Source: Emticicia soli (GTDB lineage: Bacteria > Bacteroidota > Bacteroidia > Cytophagales > Spirosomataceae). From it: a DNA stretch of 64,000 bases. The stretch is from assembly GCF_037860775.1 (NCBI RefSeq), contig NZ_JBBEWC010000005.1:458137-522136 (forward strand), given 5' to 3'. How positions within the stretch are numbered: the first letter of the stretch is position 1; every line of letters begins with the position of its first letter. A model generated the notes under the pieces. That model was not told the origin of the DNA, made no database searches, and was given only the letters and a program-made list of their open reading frames with translations. Position numbers and translations under genes: made by a program. Below, one piece after another: positions 1-9,049 of this stretch.

Positions 1-1
1 G

Positions 2-385
2 ATTGTAACCAACCATATTGAGTTAAACCTCATGAATACAAGTGCTATTGAAGACGGTCGCATTGATTTCATCAAGCAAAGTTTCAGTAAGCCGTTAGCA
101 TGGGCACCATTGGCAGGTGGTAGAATATTAAATGGTGAAGACATAAAAGCAGTTAACCTAAGAGCTAAACTAGAGAAAATCGGTAGTAAATACGATGCTA
201 ATATTGAACAAACAGCAGTAGCCTGGTTGATGAAATTAGGTACTTTACCTATCATTGGTTCAATCTCTGAGAGCCGTATCCGAAATGCCGCTAGTGCAAC
301 AGGCGTAAAACTAAGCAATCAGGATTGGTACGAGATTTATAATGTGGTGTGTGGACCAAAAAACACCGATATTTCGCACGAATAA
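2..385 (+). CDS. Aldo/keto reductase, C-terminal part (5' end outside window)
   Basis: The reading frame is already open at base 2, so this is the last ~128 residues of a gene that starts upstream. Readable features are the TNHIELNLM segment (equivalent to the NQIELNP strand of aldo/keto reductases), the segment SKPLAWAPLAGGRI, the helix with TAVAWLMKLGTLPIIGS, and the ISESRIRNA stretch that in this family contacts the NADPH phosphate. These match the second half of the TIM-barrel. The enzymes reduce aldehydes or ketones with NADPH in the cytoplasm; the substrate cannot be told. The catalytic Asp-Tyr-Lys-His region lies mostly outside the window. Confidence 0.85.
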   Translation: MVTNHIELNLMNTSAIEDGRIDFIKQSFSKPLAWAPLAGGRILNGEDIKAVNLRAKLEKIGSKYDANIEQTAVAWLMKLGTLPIIGSISESRIRNAASATGVKLSNQDWYEIYNVVCGPKNTDISHE

Positions 386-469
386 ACCAGCACTAAAAGC
401 TAATTAAAATACATCTGCAAATCCATTATTCGGCTCTTGTCGGGTAATGGATTTTCTGTTTATATTCTT

Positions 470-477
470 TATCTTTG
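470..477 (+). promoter_or_regulatory. Putative -7 box (TATCTTTG) for the M1 peptidase gene
   Basis: TATCTTTG fits the Bacteroidota -7 consensus TAnnTTTG and lies 38 bases before the ATG at 516. No convincing -33 TTTG lies at the usual distance, so the call rests on the -7 box alone. Confidence 0.4.
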
Positions 478-515
478 TTCAAAACGTATTCAAGCACTTC
501 AATTAAAAGCTCAAC

Positions 516-2105
516 ATGAAACATCTTTTCATTCTCTGCTGCCTATTCCTAAGTTTCGCAATTCATGCACAAAAAAACAAATCAGGAGGCTTACTTAAGC
601 CTGAGCAGGCACTAATGGATATTCGCCATTATACCGTAGCATTAGAAGTAAAACCAAGCACACAGAGCATCAGCGGTTATACCGAAATAGACCTGATAAC
701 CGATAAAACTACCGATGTGTTGCTTTTTGACCTGGTAGAAACTTTTACGATTGATAAAGTATGGGTAAATGGCAAAGAAGAAAAGTTTAAGTTCGATAAT
801 GAGTTAATCCGTATTACACTAGCATCGCCTTTAGCACCAGGAAAGGCAAAGGTGAAAATTCAATATGGTGGCAAGCCTATTATTGCCCCTCGTCCGCCAT
901 GGAAAGGTGGTTTCACTTGGGCGGCCGATACAATAGGTACACCTTGGATTGCTATTACTTGTCAGAGTCAGGGCGCAAAAATGTATTTTCCGTGTAAAGA
1001 CCATCCAAGCGATGAGCCAAACGAAGGTGCCGATTTGATTATAACTGTACCGAAAGGATTAGTGGTAGCAGGGCCGGGTTTATTACAAAGCCAGACAACC
1101 AAAAAAGACAAAAGCACTTTTCATTGGAAAACCAATTATACTATCAATAATTACAGCATCCTTTTCAATGTAGGTAAGTTTAAAGTGGTTTCCAGAAATT
1201 ATACAACTGTCAACGGTAATACTGTGCCGATACAATTTTATGTGTTGGAAGAACATGCAAACCTAGCTGAGAAACATCTGGATATATTTGAAAGGATTAT
1301 TAAAACACAAGAAAAATATTTTGGCGAGTATCCGTGGGTAAAAGAAAAAATAGCTATTTGTGAAACGCCACATCTTGGCATGGAGCACCAGACTATGAAT
1401 GCCTATGGTAATAAGTTTAGGTACGCACTAGTAGGAGGGCAGGATTTCGATTGGTTGATGCACCACGAATTTGGGCATGAATGGTGGGGTAACAAGGTAA
1501 CAGGCATTGATTGGGCCGATATGTGGATTCAGGAAGGAATATGTTCTTTTGGCGATGCGCTATATACCCGTGAACATGAAGGCGAAGAGGCGTACCTGAA
1601 AAGAATGGCACGCACAGCCCGTGCTACTCAAAATAAATTACCCGTAGTTTTAGGCGAACACATGGATGCTGATACAGTGTATCATGCCGATATTTATGGT
1701 AAAGGTGCATTTTTTATGCACACGATGCGCTATATTATTGGCGATGATATTTTCTTTCCGGCATTGAAGAAATTCGCTACCAGCCCTGAATACACTTATG
1801 ATAACTTGGTTAATACCAAAAATGTAGAGGCTTTTTTCAGCCGTGAATCAAAGCAGAATCTAAAACCCTTATTTGATTTTTATTTGCGCTCAACCCAGAA
1901 GCTGGAGGTAGATGTAAAGCAAACTGGCGACGAAGAATACCAGATTGCTGCGCTCAATTATACGGAGCCTTTACCGATCGATATTGAGCTTGATGGCAAA
2001 ATAGAACGCAAAATAATTGGTACACAACCTATTAAAGTGAAGAGTAAAATGGCTCCGGTGGTCGATCCGAAAGTATATTATCTCAAAAAAGTGATTTATG
2101 AGTAA
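516..2105 (+). CDS. Secreted M1-family zinc metallopeptidase
   Basis: This is an aminopeptidase-type zinc protease of 529 residues with an N-terminal signal peptide (hydrophobic stretch ending in AIHAQ). The M1 beta-saddle occupies roughly residues 30-220. The catalytic domain carries HEFGH at 317-321 and the third zinc ligand Glu340 (HEXXH-X18-E), followed by WWGN, as in gluzincins of this clan. The GAMEN-type substrate loop reads GMEHQTMNAYG near residue 290. The protein is shorter than the full ~850-residue family members and lacks the large C-terminal helical domain, a common Bacteroidota form. It probably degrades peptides in the periplasm. It is followed by a short inverted-repeat element and then guaA. 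Confidence 0.9.
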   Translation: MKHLFILCCLFLSFAIHAQKNKSGGLLKPEQALMDIRHYTVALEVKPSTQSISGYTEIDLITDKTTDVLLFDLVETFTIDKVWVNGKEEKFKFDNELIRITLASPLAPGKAKVKIQYGGKPIIAPRPPWKGGFTWAADTIGTPWIAITCQSQGAKMYFPCKDHPSDEPNEGADLIITVPKGLVVAGPGLLQSQTTKKDKSTFHWKTNYTINNYSILFNVGKFKVVSRNYTTVNGNTVPIQFYVLEEHANLAEKHLDIFERIIKTQEKYFGEYPWVKEKIAICETPHLGMEHQTMNAYGNKFRYALVGGQDFDWLMHHEFGHEWWGNKVTGIDWADMWIQEGICSFGDALYTREHEGEEAYLKRMARTARATQNKLPVVLGEHMDADTVYHADIYGKGAFFMHTMRYIIGDDIFFPALKKFATSPEYTYDNLVNTKNVEAFFSRESKQNLKPLFDFYLRSTQKLEVDVKQTGDEEYQIAALNYTEPLPIDIELDGKIERKIIGTQPIKVKSKMAPVVDPKVYYLKKVIYE

Positions 2106-2118
2106 TAGTTTTGCACTT

Positions 2119-2193
2119 AGAGTAGGTTTAATATTGTTTTTCTGACCGAAAAGGTACTTTAGGAGGTCAAATAATAATATTTAGACCTACTCT
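2119..2193. repeat. Inverted-repeat element, AGAGTAnGTTTAA family, copy 1
   Basis: The 75-bp element has imperfect arms. The left end reads AGAGTAGGTTTAATATTG and the right end is the near reverse complement, finishing in TTTAGACCTACTCT. The inner parts CTGACC and GGTC also pair. The first ~30 bases match the left end of the longer element at 28795-28958, so the two are members of one dispersed family. There is no ORF. It ends right at the -33 region of the guaA promoter. Confidence 0.6.
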
Positions 2194-2218
2194 TGTTGCA
2201 GGACGTATGTAAATCTAC

Positions 2219-2226
2219 TAATTTTG
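2219..2226 (+). promoter_or_regulatory. guaA promoter (-7 box TAATTTTG)
   Basis: TAATTTTG matches TAnnTTTG, with TTG at 2196-2198 about 20 bases upstream as the -33 box, and lies 17 bases before the guaA ATG. The short leader leaves no room for a riboswitch. Confidence 0.55.
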
Positions 2227-2243
2227 CATTTTAGAAACCTATC

Positions 2244-3773
2244 ATGACAGAACAAATTCTTATTCTTGATTTCGGCTCACAATTTACACAATTGATTGCC
2301 CGAAGAGTTAGAGAACTTAACGTGTATTGCGAAATACACCCTTTCAATAAAGTCCCAGCCATCACTTCTGAAATAAAAGGTATTATCCTTTCGGGTAGCC
2401 CGTGCTCAGTACGTGAAGAAGATGCGCCATTCGTTGATTGGCAAGCGTTTCCGGCTGAAATCCCGGTTCTTGGTATTTGCTACGGTGCACAGATGATGGC
2501 CCAGACAGGTGGCGGAGAAGTGTTGCCTTCGTCTATCAGAGAATATGGCCGTACAATCTTGAACAAGATAGATAACCGCTATGCTTTATTCAAAGATGTT
2601 GCCGATAATACGCAGGTTTGGATGTCGCACAGTGATACCATAGCCAGCCCGCCAACCGGTGCCGATATTATTGCTTCTACTGAAACCGTAAAAGTAGCTG
2701 CTTTTAAATTGCATGACCAACCTCGCTATGGTATCCAGTTCCACCCAGAGGTTACACATACACTACAAGGTAAAACAATCATCAAAAACTTTGTTGTTGA
2801 TATTTGCGAATGTTCTCAGAGTTGGACACCGACCTCGTTTGCAGAAGAGTCAATCAAAGAGTTGAAAGAAAAACTAGGCGATGATAAAGTCATCATGGGC
2901 TTATCGGGTGGCGTTGATTCATCGGTAGCTGCTACTTTAATACACCACGCCATAGGCAAAAACCTTTATTGCATATTTGTAGATAATGGTCTTTTGCGTA
3001 AAAATGAATTTGAAGAAGTACTTGAATCATACAAAGGCTTAGGACTGAACGTAATCGGTGTTGATGCCAGAGAACAATTCTATACTGCACTTGAAGGCTT
3101 AACTGACCCTGAAGCTAAACGTAAGGCTATCGGCAAAACATTCATTGATGTTTTTGATGCCGAGTCTCACAAAGTAGAGGGTGCAGCATGGTTGGGGCAA
3201 GGCACTATTTACCCCGATGTAATTGAGTCGGTATCTGTAAAAGGGCCTTCGGTTACAATCAAGTCTCACCACAATGTAGGTGGCTTGCCTGACTTCATGA
3301 AGCTGAAAGTGGTTGAGCCGCTAAGATTGTTATTTAAAGATGGCGTGCGTGAAGTAGGTAAATCATTAAATATCCCTGATAATATCCTTGGTCGTCACCC
3401 ATTCCCCGGACCTGGTTTGGCAATCCGTATTCTTGGCGATATTACAGTTGATAAAGTAAAGATTTTACAAGAGGTTGATGCTATTTTTATCAATGCACTA
3501 AAAGACAGTGGTCTTTACGATAAAGTGTGGCAAGCAGGAGCTATGTTGTTACCGGTACAAAGTGTAGGTGTAATGGGCGATGAGCGTACTTACGAAAAAG
3601 TAGTTGCGCTACGTGCCGTAACAAGTGTAGATGGTATGACAGCCGACTGGGCGCACTTGCCTTATGAGTTCCTTGCCGATGTGTCGAACGAAATCATAAA
3701 CAGAGTGAAAGGTGTAAACAGAGTGGTATACGATATTAGCTCAAAACCACCTGCAACTATCGAATGGGAATAA
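2244..3773 (+). CDS. guaA: GMP synthase (glutamine-hydrolysing)
   Basis: The enzyme converts XMP, ATP and glutamine into GMP, the last step of guanine nucleotide synthesis, in the cytoplasm. At 509 residues it has the normal length. The N-terminal class I glutamine amidotransferase domain has the nucleophile Cys79 in GICYGAQ and the His-Glu pair in FHPEVTH near residue 165. The ATP-pyrophosphatase domain has the PP-loop SGGVDSS near residue 221. The C-terminal dimerisation domain holds the family signature HPFPGPGLAIRI and ends in PPATIEWE. A clear intrinsic terminator follows. The gene appears to be transcribed alone. Confidence 0.98.
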   Translation: MTEQILILDFGSQFTQLIARRVRELNVYCEIHPFNKVPAITSEIKGIILSGSPCSVREEDAPFVDWQAFPAEIPVLGICYGAQMMAQTGGGEVLPSSIREYGRTILNKIDNRYALFKDVADNTQVWMSHSDTIASPPTGADIIASTETVKVAAFKLHDQPRYGIQFHPEVTHTLQGKTIIKNFVVDICECSQSWTPTSFAEESIKELKEKLGDDKVIMGLSGGVDSSVAATLIHHAIGKNLYCIFVDNGLLRKNEFEEVLESYKGLGLNVIGVDAREQFYTALEGLTDPEAKRKAIGKTFIDVFDAESHKVEGAAWLGQGTIYPDVIESVSVKGPSVTIKSHHNVGGLPDFMKLKVVEPLRLLFKDGVREVGKSLNIPDNILGRHPFPGPGLAIRILGDITVDKVKILQEVDAIFINALKDSGLYDKVWQAGAMLLPVQSVGVMGDERTYEKVVALRAVTSVDGMTADWAHLPYEFLADVSNEIINRVKGVNRVVYDISSKPPATIEWE

Positions 3774-3793
3774 TTCTCAAATCAAGCATAAAT

Positions 3794-3825
3794 AAAAAAG
3801 CTCTTTCAACCGAAAGAGCTTTTTT
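3794..3825 (+). terminator. Rho-independent terminator after guaA
   Basis: A perfect 14-bp stem (3794-3807 with 3812-3825) around a four-base loop AACC ends in six T. The stem starts with six A on the other side, so it can also end the convergent gene at 3854-5074. Confidence 0.9.
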
Positions 3826-3853
3826 AGTATATAACATTCAAAGAATATCTCTA

Positions 3854-5074
3854 TTAATTGGCACTGATTTCTCTTAATTGAAGTTTATCAGCATTTGCTA
3901 ATTTATCGCTTGTTTTGTTGTCTACGGCTTTGGTTGCTGTAGCTTCAGTGCTTGCAACTGCAACTAATTCTTCTTTGGCTTTTCTAGCCTGAAATCGTCT
4001 CACTTCCAGCCAGTTTGCTACTAGGAAATAACACACCAAGAGGAAAAGTATAAAGAAACAAAGCTCTGTATTGCTGAAATATAACCTGGCTGAATAAGTC
4101 ATAACTGTCAGCAAAATTGTAACAGCATAGAGTGTAAATGACGCCTGCATATGAGATAGTTTATTATCTATCAGCAAATGATGCATGTGCATGCGGTCTG
4201 CCTTGAATGGCGACTTGCCTCTTAAAATACGTACCGAAAATACACGGATAGTATCGAAAATTGGCACAACCAATATAACAATGGCAATGATTGGCGCACT
4301 CACAAACGAACTGCTTGGATCCCAAGCGTGTAATACATTAAAATGGATGAACTTTACAGCCAATACTGTAATAATATAGCCGATAATCAACGAGCCTGTA
4401 TCACCCATGAATATCTTATTATTCTGCGAGAAATTGAATCTTAAAAAGCCTAACAAAGCACCTGATAAACAAAGTGCAAGACAAGCTAGCGAATAATGGT
4501 GATTAACCAAAAACCAAAGACCAAAACCACCGCTGGCAATCATGCCTATACCACCTGCAAGGCCATCGATACCATCGATAAGATTAAAAGCGTTAATCAT
4601 GGCTACAAATATAAAAATTGTAAGCCCAATACTAAGTAAATAAGGAATTTCGCCTATACCAAATATGCCAAAAAGGTCAGAAATACGTAAGTCACAACCA
4701 ACCACAACAATGGCCGAGGCTATAACCTGAATACCTATTTTTTTAGTCGGAGACAGCGCATATAAGTCGTCTTTGATTCCTAGAAAGAACAAAATTGTCA
4801 TTCCGGCAAAAACTTTATGTAATAAAATACCTTCATCACCAAAATTCCATATCATGTAGCCAATCAATATACCAGCAAAAATGGCAACTCCGCCAAAAGT
4901 AGGAGTAGGAGTGCTGTGCGAACTTCTTTTAACAGGGTTATCCATTAAACCACGAAGTCCACTTATATTGATGATAACAGGTATTGACCGCAGACTTATA
5001 AATAATGCGATAATAGCTGAAATAAGGATCTGGATGTTTTTATCTGGTATTAGTGATTCAAATGTGGGAAACAT
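3854..5074 (-). CDS. Undecaprenyl-phosphate sugar-1-phosphate transferase (WecA/MraY family)
   Basis: This polytopic membrane protein (406 residues, about ten hydrophobic helices) belongs to the glycosyltransferase-4 family, which moves a HexNAc-1-phosphate from a UDP-sugar to undecaprenyl phosphate. Signature motifs are all present: DD in KDDLYALSPTKK near residue 100, NAFNLIDGIDGLAGG near 160, GDTGSLIIGY near 225, and the cytoplasmic HMHHLLID loop near 300. The last motif is typical of WecA-like enzymes and argues against MraY. A charged, Ala/Thr-rich tail of ~45 residues follows the last helix. It probably starts O-antigen, capsule or S-layer glycan synthesis. The neighbouring acetyltransferase gene on the same strand fits surface polysaccharide work. 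Confidence 0.9.
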   Translation of the reverse strand: MFPTFESLIPDKNIQILISAIIALFISLRSIPVIINISGLRGLMDNPVKRSSHSTPTPTFGGVAIFAGILIGYMIWNFGDEGILLHKVFAGMTILFFLGIKDDLYALSPTKKIGIQVIASAIVVVGCDLRISDLFGIFGIGEIPYLLSIGLTIFIFVAMINAFNLIDGIDGLAGGIGMIASGGFGLWFLVNHHYSLACLALCLSGALLGFLRFNFSQNNKIFMGDTGSLIIGYIITVLAVKFIHFNVLHAWDPSSSFVSAPIIAIVILVVPIFDTIRVFSVRILRGKSPFKADRMHMHHLLIDNKLSHMQASFTLYAVTILLTVMTYSARLYFSNTELCFFILFLLVCYFLVANWLEVRRFQARKAKEELVAVASTEATATKAVDNKTSDKLANADKLQLREISAN

Positions 5075-5126
5075 TAGATTTTGATTTTAGATAATACTTT
5101 TGGGGTATCTAATTTTACAAAATAAA

Positions 5127-5156
5127 CACTTTTTTTTTTCTTAAAAGAAAAAAGTG
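5127..5156 (-). terminator. Hairpin at the 3' end of the acetyltransferase gene
   Basis: The T-rich arm CACTTTTTTTTTTC pairs with GAAAAAAGTG around TTAAAA. It lies 25 bases past the stop of the leftward gene at 5181-5744 and separates it from the start of the next leftward gene at 5074. Confidence 0.5.
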
Positions 5157-5180
5157 AACTTCTTTTTGCTATTTTTTTTA

Positions 5181-5744
5181 TCAAATGGCGATAATCCTCT
5201 CACGTACGGCTTTGGCAGGATTTCCTTGGTAGATCTGATAAGCATCAAGATTGTGTGTGGCAACAGAATTAACGGACAGAACCGCATGAGAAAAACAGGT
5301 AACCCCTGTACAAATAATAGATTTAGCACCTACCCACACCCCATCTTCAAGTACTATGTCTTTAATAATGAGGTCAAACGCTTCTTTTTTATAATCATGG
5401 TTGCCTGATAAAAGCAAAGCCCCTTGCGAAACGCAAACGTTATTGCCGATACTGACTTTACCAATGTTATCTATCCAAACGCATTCACCAATCCAAACGT
5501 TATTACCTACTACTAAGTTCCAGGGTGCTTTTATGTTTACCTTTGGTTTTAAAGTAAGACCCTTGCCAATTTTAGCCCCAAAGGCTTTTAAAATAGCTTT
5601 TTTTATTGGCCCTGGTATTGGCAAATACGAATTTATAAATATATGGTTGGTAATAAACCATATAAATGTTATCAAAAAACCTCGTGTGAGCGTTGATTCT
5701 TTATACCAGTCGTTATTGAATTTTGATAAGTCTGTTTTATTCAT
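5181..5744 (-). CDS. WcaF-like putative colanic acid / LPS O-acetyltransferase
   Basis: The protein has 187 residues. Residues ~1-50 contain a hydrophobic N-terminus with the motif NHIFINSYLPIPG. Residues ~50-175 form a left-handed beta-helix of hexapeptide repeats (IGKGLTLKPKVNI, VGNNVWIGECVWI, IGNNVCVSQGALLLSGNHD). The SGNHDY segment carries the catalytic His of hexapeptide acyltransferases, and the order of repeats is that of WcaF. It would transfer an acetyl group from acetyl-CoA to a sugar of a surface polysaccharide. A WecA-like gene lies next on the same strand. Confidence 0.85.
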   Translation of the reverse strand: MNKTDLSKFNNDWYKESTLTRGFLITFIWFITNHIFINSYLPIPGPIKKAILKAFGAKIGKGLTLKPKVNIKAPWNLVVGNNVWIGECVWIDNIGKVSIGNNVCVSQGALLLSGNHDYKKEAFDLIIKDIVLEDGVWVGAKSIICTGVTCFSHAVLSVNSVATHNLDAYQIYQGNPAKAVRERIIAI

Positions 5745-5803
5745 TTAGAAGTGTTTTTGATGAAAAAGTAACTTAAACTCAATAAATAATAGATTGATAG
5801 ATT

Positions 5804-5845
5804 CGTTGGGTGAAATTATGATATATTAAACGTATTTCACCAACG
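5804..5845 (-). terminator. Hairpin after the prephenate dehydrogenase gene
   Basis: CGTTGGGTGAAAT pairs with ATTTCACCAACG (one bulged base) around an AT-rich loop of ~17 bases, directly after the stop of the leftward gene at 5855. There is no long T-run, so it may be a transcript-end stabiliser rather than a classical terminator. Confidence 0.4.
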
Positions 5846-5854
5846 GGTTGAATT

Positions 5855-7111
5855 TTAGATACTACGTAATTTATTAATCAACAAGCCGCTTTTGTGTCGA
5901 CCTTCATCCAGACGGTCGGAAAGGTATGTTTTTGTTGCTTCAAAGTGCTTTTTGTAACTCTCTTTATCGCCCATTTCTACAATGTTGGCCCACTCGTGCA
6001 CAGCGGTATGAAAAGCAAGGTCTTCTCCTCTGATACTTTTATCAAACAAGGCCGACTGAATAGATTCTTCCAGTAAGTCTTCATTCATAAAAAGATACTC
6101 TGCCATACCCACTCTGAGCTTGAATGGTGGCGTTTGGCACACAAGATTACGGTATGGGTTTGTGCCTAACTTATGCCAGGTATCTACCATTGCCAGTAAA
6201 CTCAGGTGTGAGTTAGGCTTATGACCTTTATCCTGACTAAGGCTGAACTCACTCATGATTTTATCATCGAGCATCAGCGTATCATCTTTATCCTTAAAAA
6301 CGTGGTCTCGTGCAGCATAAATGCGCTTACGGAATTTCTTTTCGTCTTCTTCTATCATCATTTCAAACAATTCCATTTCGCAATTGGCATATTTTCTTAC
6401 ATCTTTCTTGGCATAAGGGTTCAATAAAGCCAATCCCGAATAAACGTGAAACTTGTAACTATAGATACGCAAGGTCATCAGAAACTTTACATTATCGAGC
6501 CCATTGGGGTGTAGCGGATTCTCCCACGGATACACTTTGCGGTGCATACAGGCCGTACCGATACTCTCAAAACCCACGTGTGTAATGGCTTGTATGTCGG
6601 CCATCATTTTATCATGCTCGTGGTAATCGCCCAACTCATGTATAATTGAGCCTATTCTACTGAAAATATCAAGCGCCTCATTAAATGCCGAGTTACTCGC
6701 TCTATGATTAATAACAACCAATGTCTGGTTTTCAGGGTTAACGCTTGGGCCATACAAGGCATGGCAGGTAACAATCTGCGCATCTTTGGGTAAATGCTCT
6801 TCAAATGCAGCTATTTCCGGTGCTTTTACAGAGGTTTGCCCGGCTACAATAGCACCATATTTTGTTGCGCCGCCACATTGGGCCACTACTTTATCAATAT
6901 TTTCGGCTTCTACCGAGTACAGTATAAAATCACATAATCTTGAAACTGCAACACCATCTTTTAAGATTTGTACGCCAAAGGCTCCAAGTTCTTCCTGTAA
7001 ACTGTCAAAATTCTTTGGGAGGTCACAACCGTACACTTCAAACCCTGATTTTGCCCATATCCGGGCAAACATCTTACCCATGTCTCCCAATCCAATAATC
7101 CCTATCTTCAT
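5855..7111 (-). CDS. Prephenate dehydrogenase, fungal (TYR1)-type
   Basis: This is an NAD(P)-dependent enzyme of tyrosine synthesis that oxidatively decarboxylates prephenate to 4-hydroxyphenylpyruvate. The 418-residue protein opens with a Rossmann nucleotide fold, GIIGLGDMGKMFARIW, and then has a long helical dimerisation domain. Segments such as VAGQTSVKAPEIAAFEEH, TCHALYGPSVNP and ADIQAITHVGFESIGTA resemble the yeast-type (TYR1) branch rather than the short bacterial TyrA. The conserved HALYGPS and QAITH histidines fit the active site. No other aromatic amino-acid gene is adjacent. The substrate could also be arogenate. Confidence 0.8.
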   Translation of the reverse strand: MKIGIIGLGDMGKMFARIWAKSGFEVYGCDLPKNFDSLQEELGAFGVQILKDGVAVSRLCDFILYSVEAENIDKVVAQCGGATKYGAIVAGQTSVKAPEIAAFEEHLPKDAQIVTCHALYGPSVNPENQTLVVINHRASNSAFNEALDIFSRIGSIIHELGDYHEHDKMMADIQAITHVGFESIGTACMHRKVYPWENPLHPNGLDNVKFLMTLRIYSYKFHVYSGLALLNPYAKKDVRKYANCEMELFEMMIEEDEKKFRKRIYAARDHVFKDKDDTLMLDDKIMSEFSLSQDKGHKPNSHLSLLAMVDTWHKLGTNPYRNLVCQTPPFKLRVGMAEYLFMNEDLLEESIQSALFDKSIRGEDLAFHTAVHEWANIVEMGDKESYKKHFEATKTYLSDRLDEGRHKSGLLINKLRSI

Positions 7112-7251
7112 TTTATCTATTTTAATTAGGCGATTTAGAAATATGCTATAATTTTGCGCGATTTTATTTTAATCTGCAGCGCTTTCGGTGATGCATAAAT
7201 CAAACTACAAATTAACAATAAATATAAATCAATACGAACTAAATTTTCGAA

Positions 7252-7578
7252 ATGCGTACAATCCTATTACTTATCGTTTCTAATACCTTTATGACCTTCG
7301 CCTGGTATGGGCACTTAAAAAGACCAGACCTGCCTATTTGGAAGGCTGTGTTAATCAGCTGGGGAATTGCCTTCTTTGAATACGTTTTTATGGTTCCGGC
7401 CAATCGTATCGGTTATGGACAATTTAATGCTTTTCAGCTCAAAACTATTCAGGAGGCTATCACGCTTGTTGTCTTTGTGATTTTTGCCGTACTGTACTTA
7501 AAAGAGCCTTTAAAGTGGAATTATCTTGTAGGTTTTGGGCTGATATTTCTGGCAGTTTGGGTGGTTTTCAAAAAATAA
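7252..7578 (+). CDS. DMT-superfamily membrane protein (DUF486)
   Basis: The 108-residue protein has four predicted transmembrane helices. The start RTILLLIVSNTFMTFAWYGH, the FEYVFMVPANRIGYGQF loop and the ending VGFGLIFLAVWVVFKK are typical of the DUF486 family, a small branch of the drug/metabolite transporter superfamily. No substrate is known. It is transcribed divergently from the prephenate dehydrogenase gene. Confidence 0.85.
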   Translation: MRTILLLIVSNTFMTFAWYGHLKRPDLPIWKAVLISWGIAFFEYVFMVPANRIGYGQFNAFQLKTIQEAITLVVFVIFAVLYLKEPLKWNYLVGFGLIFLAVWVVFKK

Positions 7579-7686
7579 AATAAGGTTTTAACTAAAGAGT
7601 TGACCCGTGTTGCTTACTAAGTTTTGCGGTTGGTTAATGTAAAAACCTGGGACTTATACATAGTTTAGCTCAACAGAAAAAAACTG

Positions 7687-8997
7687 TTATTTATCAAATT
7701 CAATGATATGTTCGGAAGCGTATGAATCATCACCAGGTTTGATACGCTTCACGAAAAATCTTGCTTTTTTACCTAATTTCAGGCAAGTATTTTTGGCCTC
7801 AATATCTTCTTGCGTGTTGAGTGGTTGTAATGACGGATACCATAGAATATACCCTGGTTTTTCGAATACGAGTTGAGGGCTTGTCCAATCCTGTGAGTTA
7901 TTGCCCTCGGTAAGGTCAGCATTTTTGTTGAACGAAATGTAAACTTTATCGCCTTTCCATGATTTTCCTTCTGATTTTGCCATCATCATTACCCAGCAAT
8001 TAAGATAAGTATTCCAGCTAACCGAAGGCCCCCAATGAAACCCATTAGTTGGTGCTGAAGCAGGGCCGCCACCTTGCTCCATAGGTATCTGTAACGACCT
8101 AACAGGCGTGCCAATGCCATTATGTGTGGCATTAAATCCTTTGCCGTCCCATCTTCTGGCTTTTCCGACCGGATTGTCTAAATCTGACAGCGCAATACGA
8201 GCTATACTTATGCATTGGCCTGCCCATTCTGTTTTTGGATTGTAGGTGTTTGCTTTATACTCACCCGGATAACCATATTCGCCATAGAACAAATATAGGT
8301 AGTTCCCGCTTACTACGGCCGAAGGGTCGCCTACACCGCCTGCAAAAGTGTTGGAGGTATTATGTGGTTTTAAAATCATGCGTGCATTCAAATCTTCAAT
8401 AAATATTCCTTTATTTTCCCAGCTTTTACCACCGTCAACCGACTTCATGATGCCGATTCTGCAAACTGCCGCAGGGCTGGTTTCTCCTGTTAAACCTTGA
8501 GGCCACTTTTCGTTTTTATAACCTTCGCCAGTCTTTGCATCGAAGGGTAAAGTCTGAGGATAATTCTCATTATGATACACAGCATACAAAGTTTTACCGG
8601 TGGCATCTTTAGACGACTGATAAACGGTTTCGAACCAAACTGCCCCGTGCAAACCCGCTTGGCCAACCGGTGCATTAGCAGGCATATTTGGCGAATGGAA
8701 ATTTTCTTTAGGGCTCTTAAATACTTCTTCGGCATTTTTGCCATCGGCATATTTCAGGTCTCTGGCATATCCCCAAAGTGGGTCTTCTCCATATTTGCCC
8801 GGAAAAATTCTGAAAGTATCACCCACCCAAACCTCAGCCATATTGCAATCAACAAAGGAGTTGAAAGTAATTTTTTCGGAAGGAATCAGTTTGAATTTCG
8901 GGCTGAAGGTTTCTTCATTGTTTCTATTAGAGCAGGCATTCAGCAAAAATGCAAGTGTTGCAATAATAATTGTGGCTGTTAAAACTTGTTTTTTCAT
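7687..8997 (-). CDS. Secreted lipoprotein, probable beta-propeller
   Basis: The 436-residue protein starts with a lipoprotein signal: hydrophobic stretch LAFLLNAC with Cys at ~22. The body is rich in Trp, Gly and Tyr and shows blades resembling sialidase or glycoside-hydrolase five-bladed propellers: SVDGGKSWENKGIF (an Asp-box-like motif), GGVGDPSAVVSGNYLYLFYGEYG and MMMAKSEGKSWKGDKVYISF. A catalytic assignment is not safe. A carbohydrate-binding or hydrolase-like role outside the cell is possible. No polysaccharide-utilisation genes are adjacent. Confidence 0.65.
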   Translation of the reverse strand: MKKQVLTATIIIATLAFLLNACSNRNNEETFSPKFKLIPSEKITFNSFVDCNMAEVWVGDTFRIFPGKYGEDPLWGYARDLKYADGKNAEEVFKSPKENFHSPNMPANAPVGQAGLHGAVWFETVYQSSKDATGKTLYAVYHNENYPQTLPFDAKTGEGYKNEKWPQGLTGETSPAAVCRIGIMKSVDGGKSWENKGIFIEDLNARMILKPHNTSNTFAGGVGDPSAVVSGNYLYLFYGEYGYPGEYKANTYNPKTEWAGQCISIARIALSDLDNPVGKARRWDGKGFNATHNGIGTPVRSLQIPMEQGGGPASAPTNGFHWGPSVSWNTYLNCWVMMMAKSEGKSWKGDKVYISFNKNADLTEGNNSQDWTSPQLVFEKPGYILWYPSLQPLNTQEDIEAKNTCLKLGKKARFFVKRIKPGDDSYASEHIIEFDK

Positions 8998-9049
8998 AGG
9001 TTAAATAGGTAGTAGTTTATCTTTTTAATAATAGGCTGCAAAGGCAAAA

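Noticed and set aside
2161..2243. Purine riboswitch before guaA
   Set aside because: The predicted transcript leader is only about 10 bases, and the upstream hairpin is a dispersed repeat element lying before the promoter.
5154..5408. Plus-strand ORFs across the WcaF-like gene
   Set aside because: They overlap a well-supported minus-strand acetyltransferase with hexapeptide repeats.
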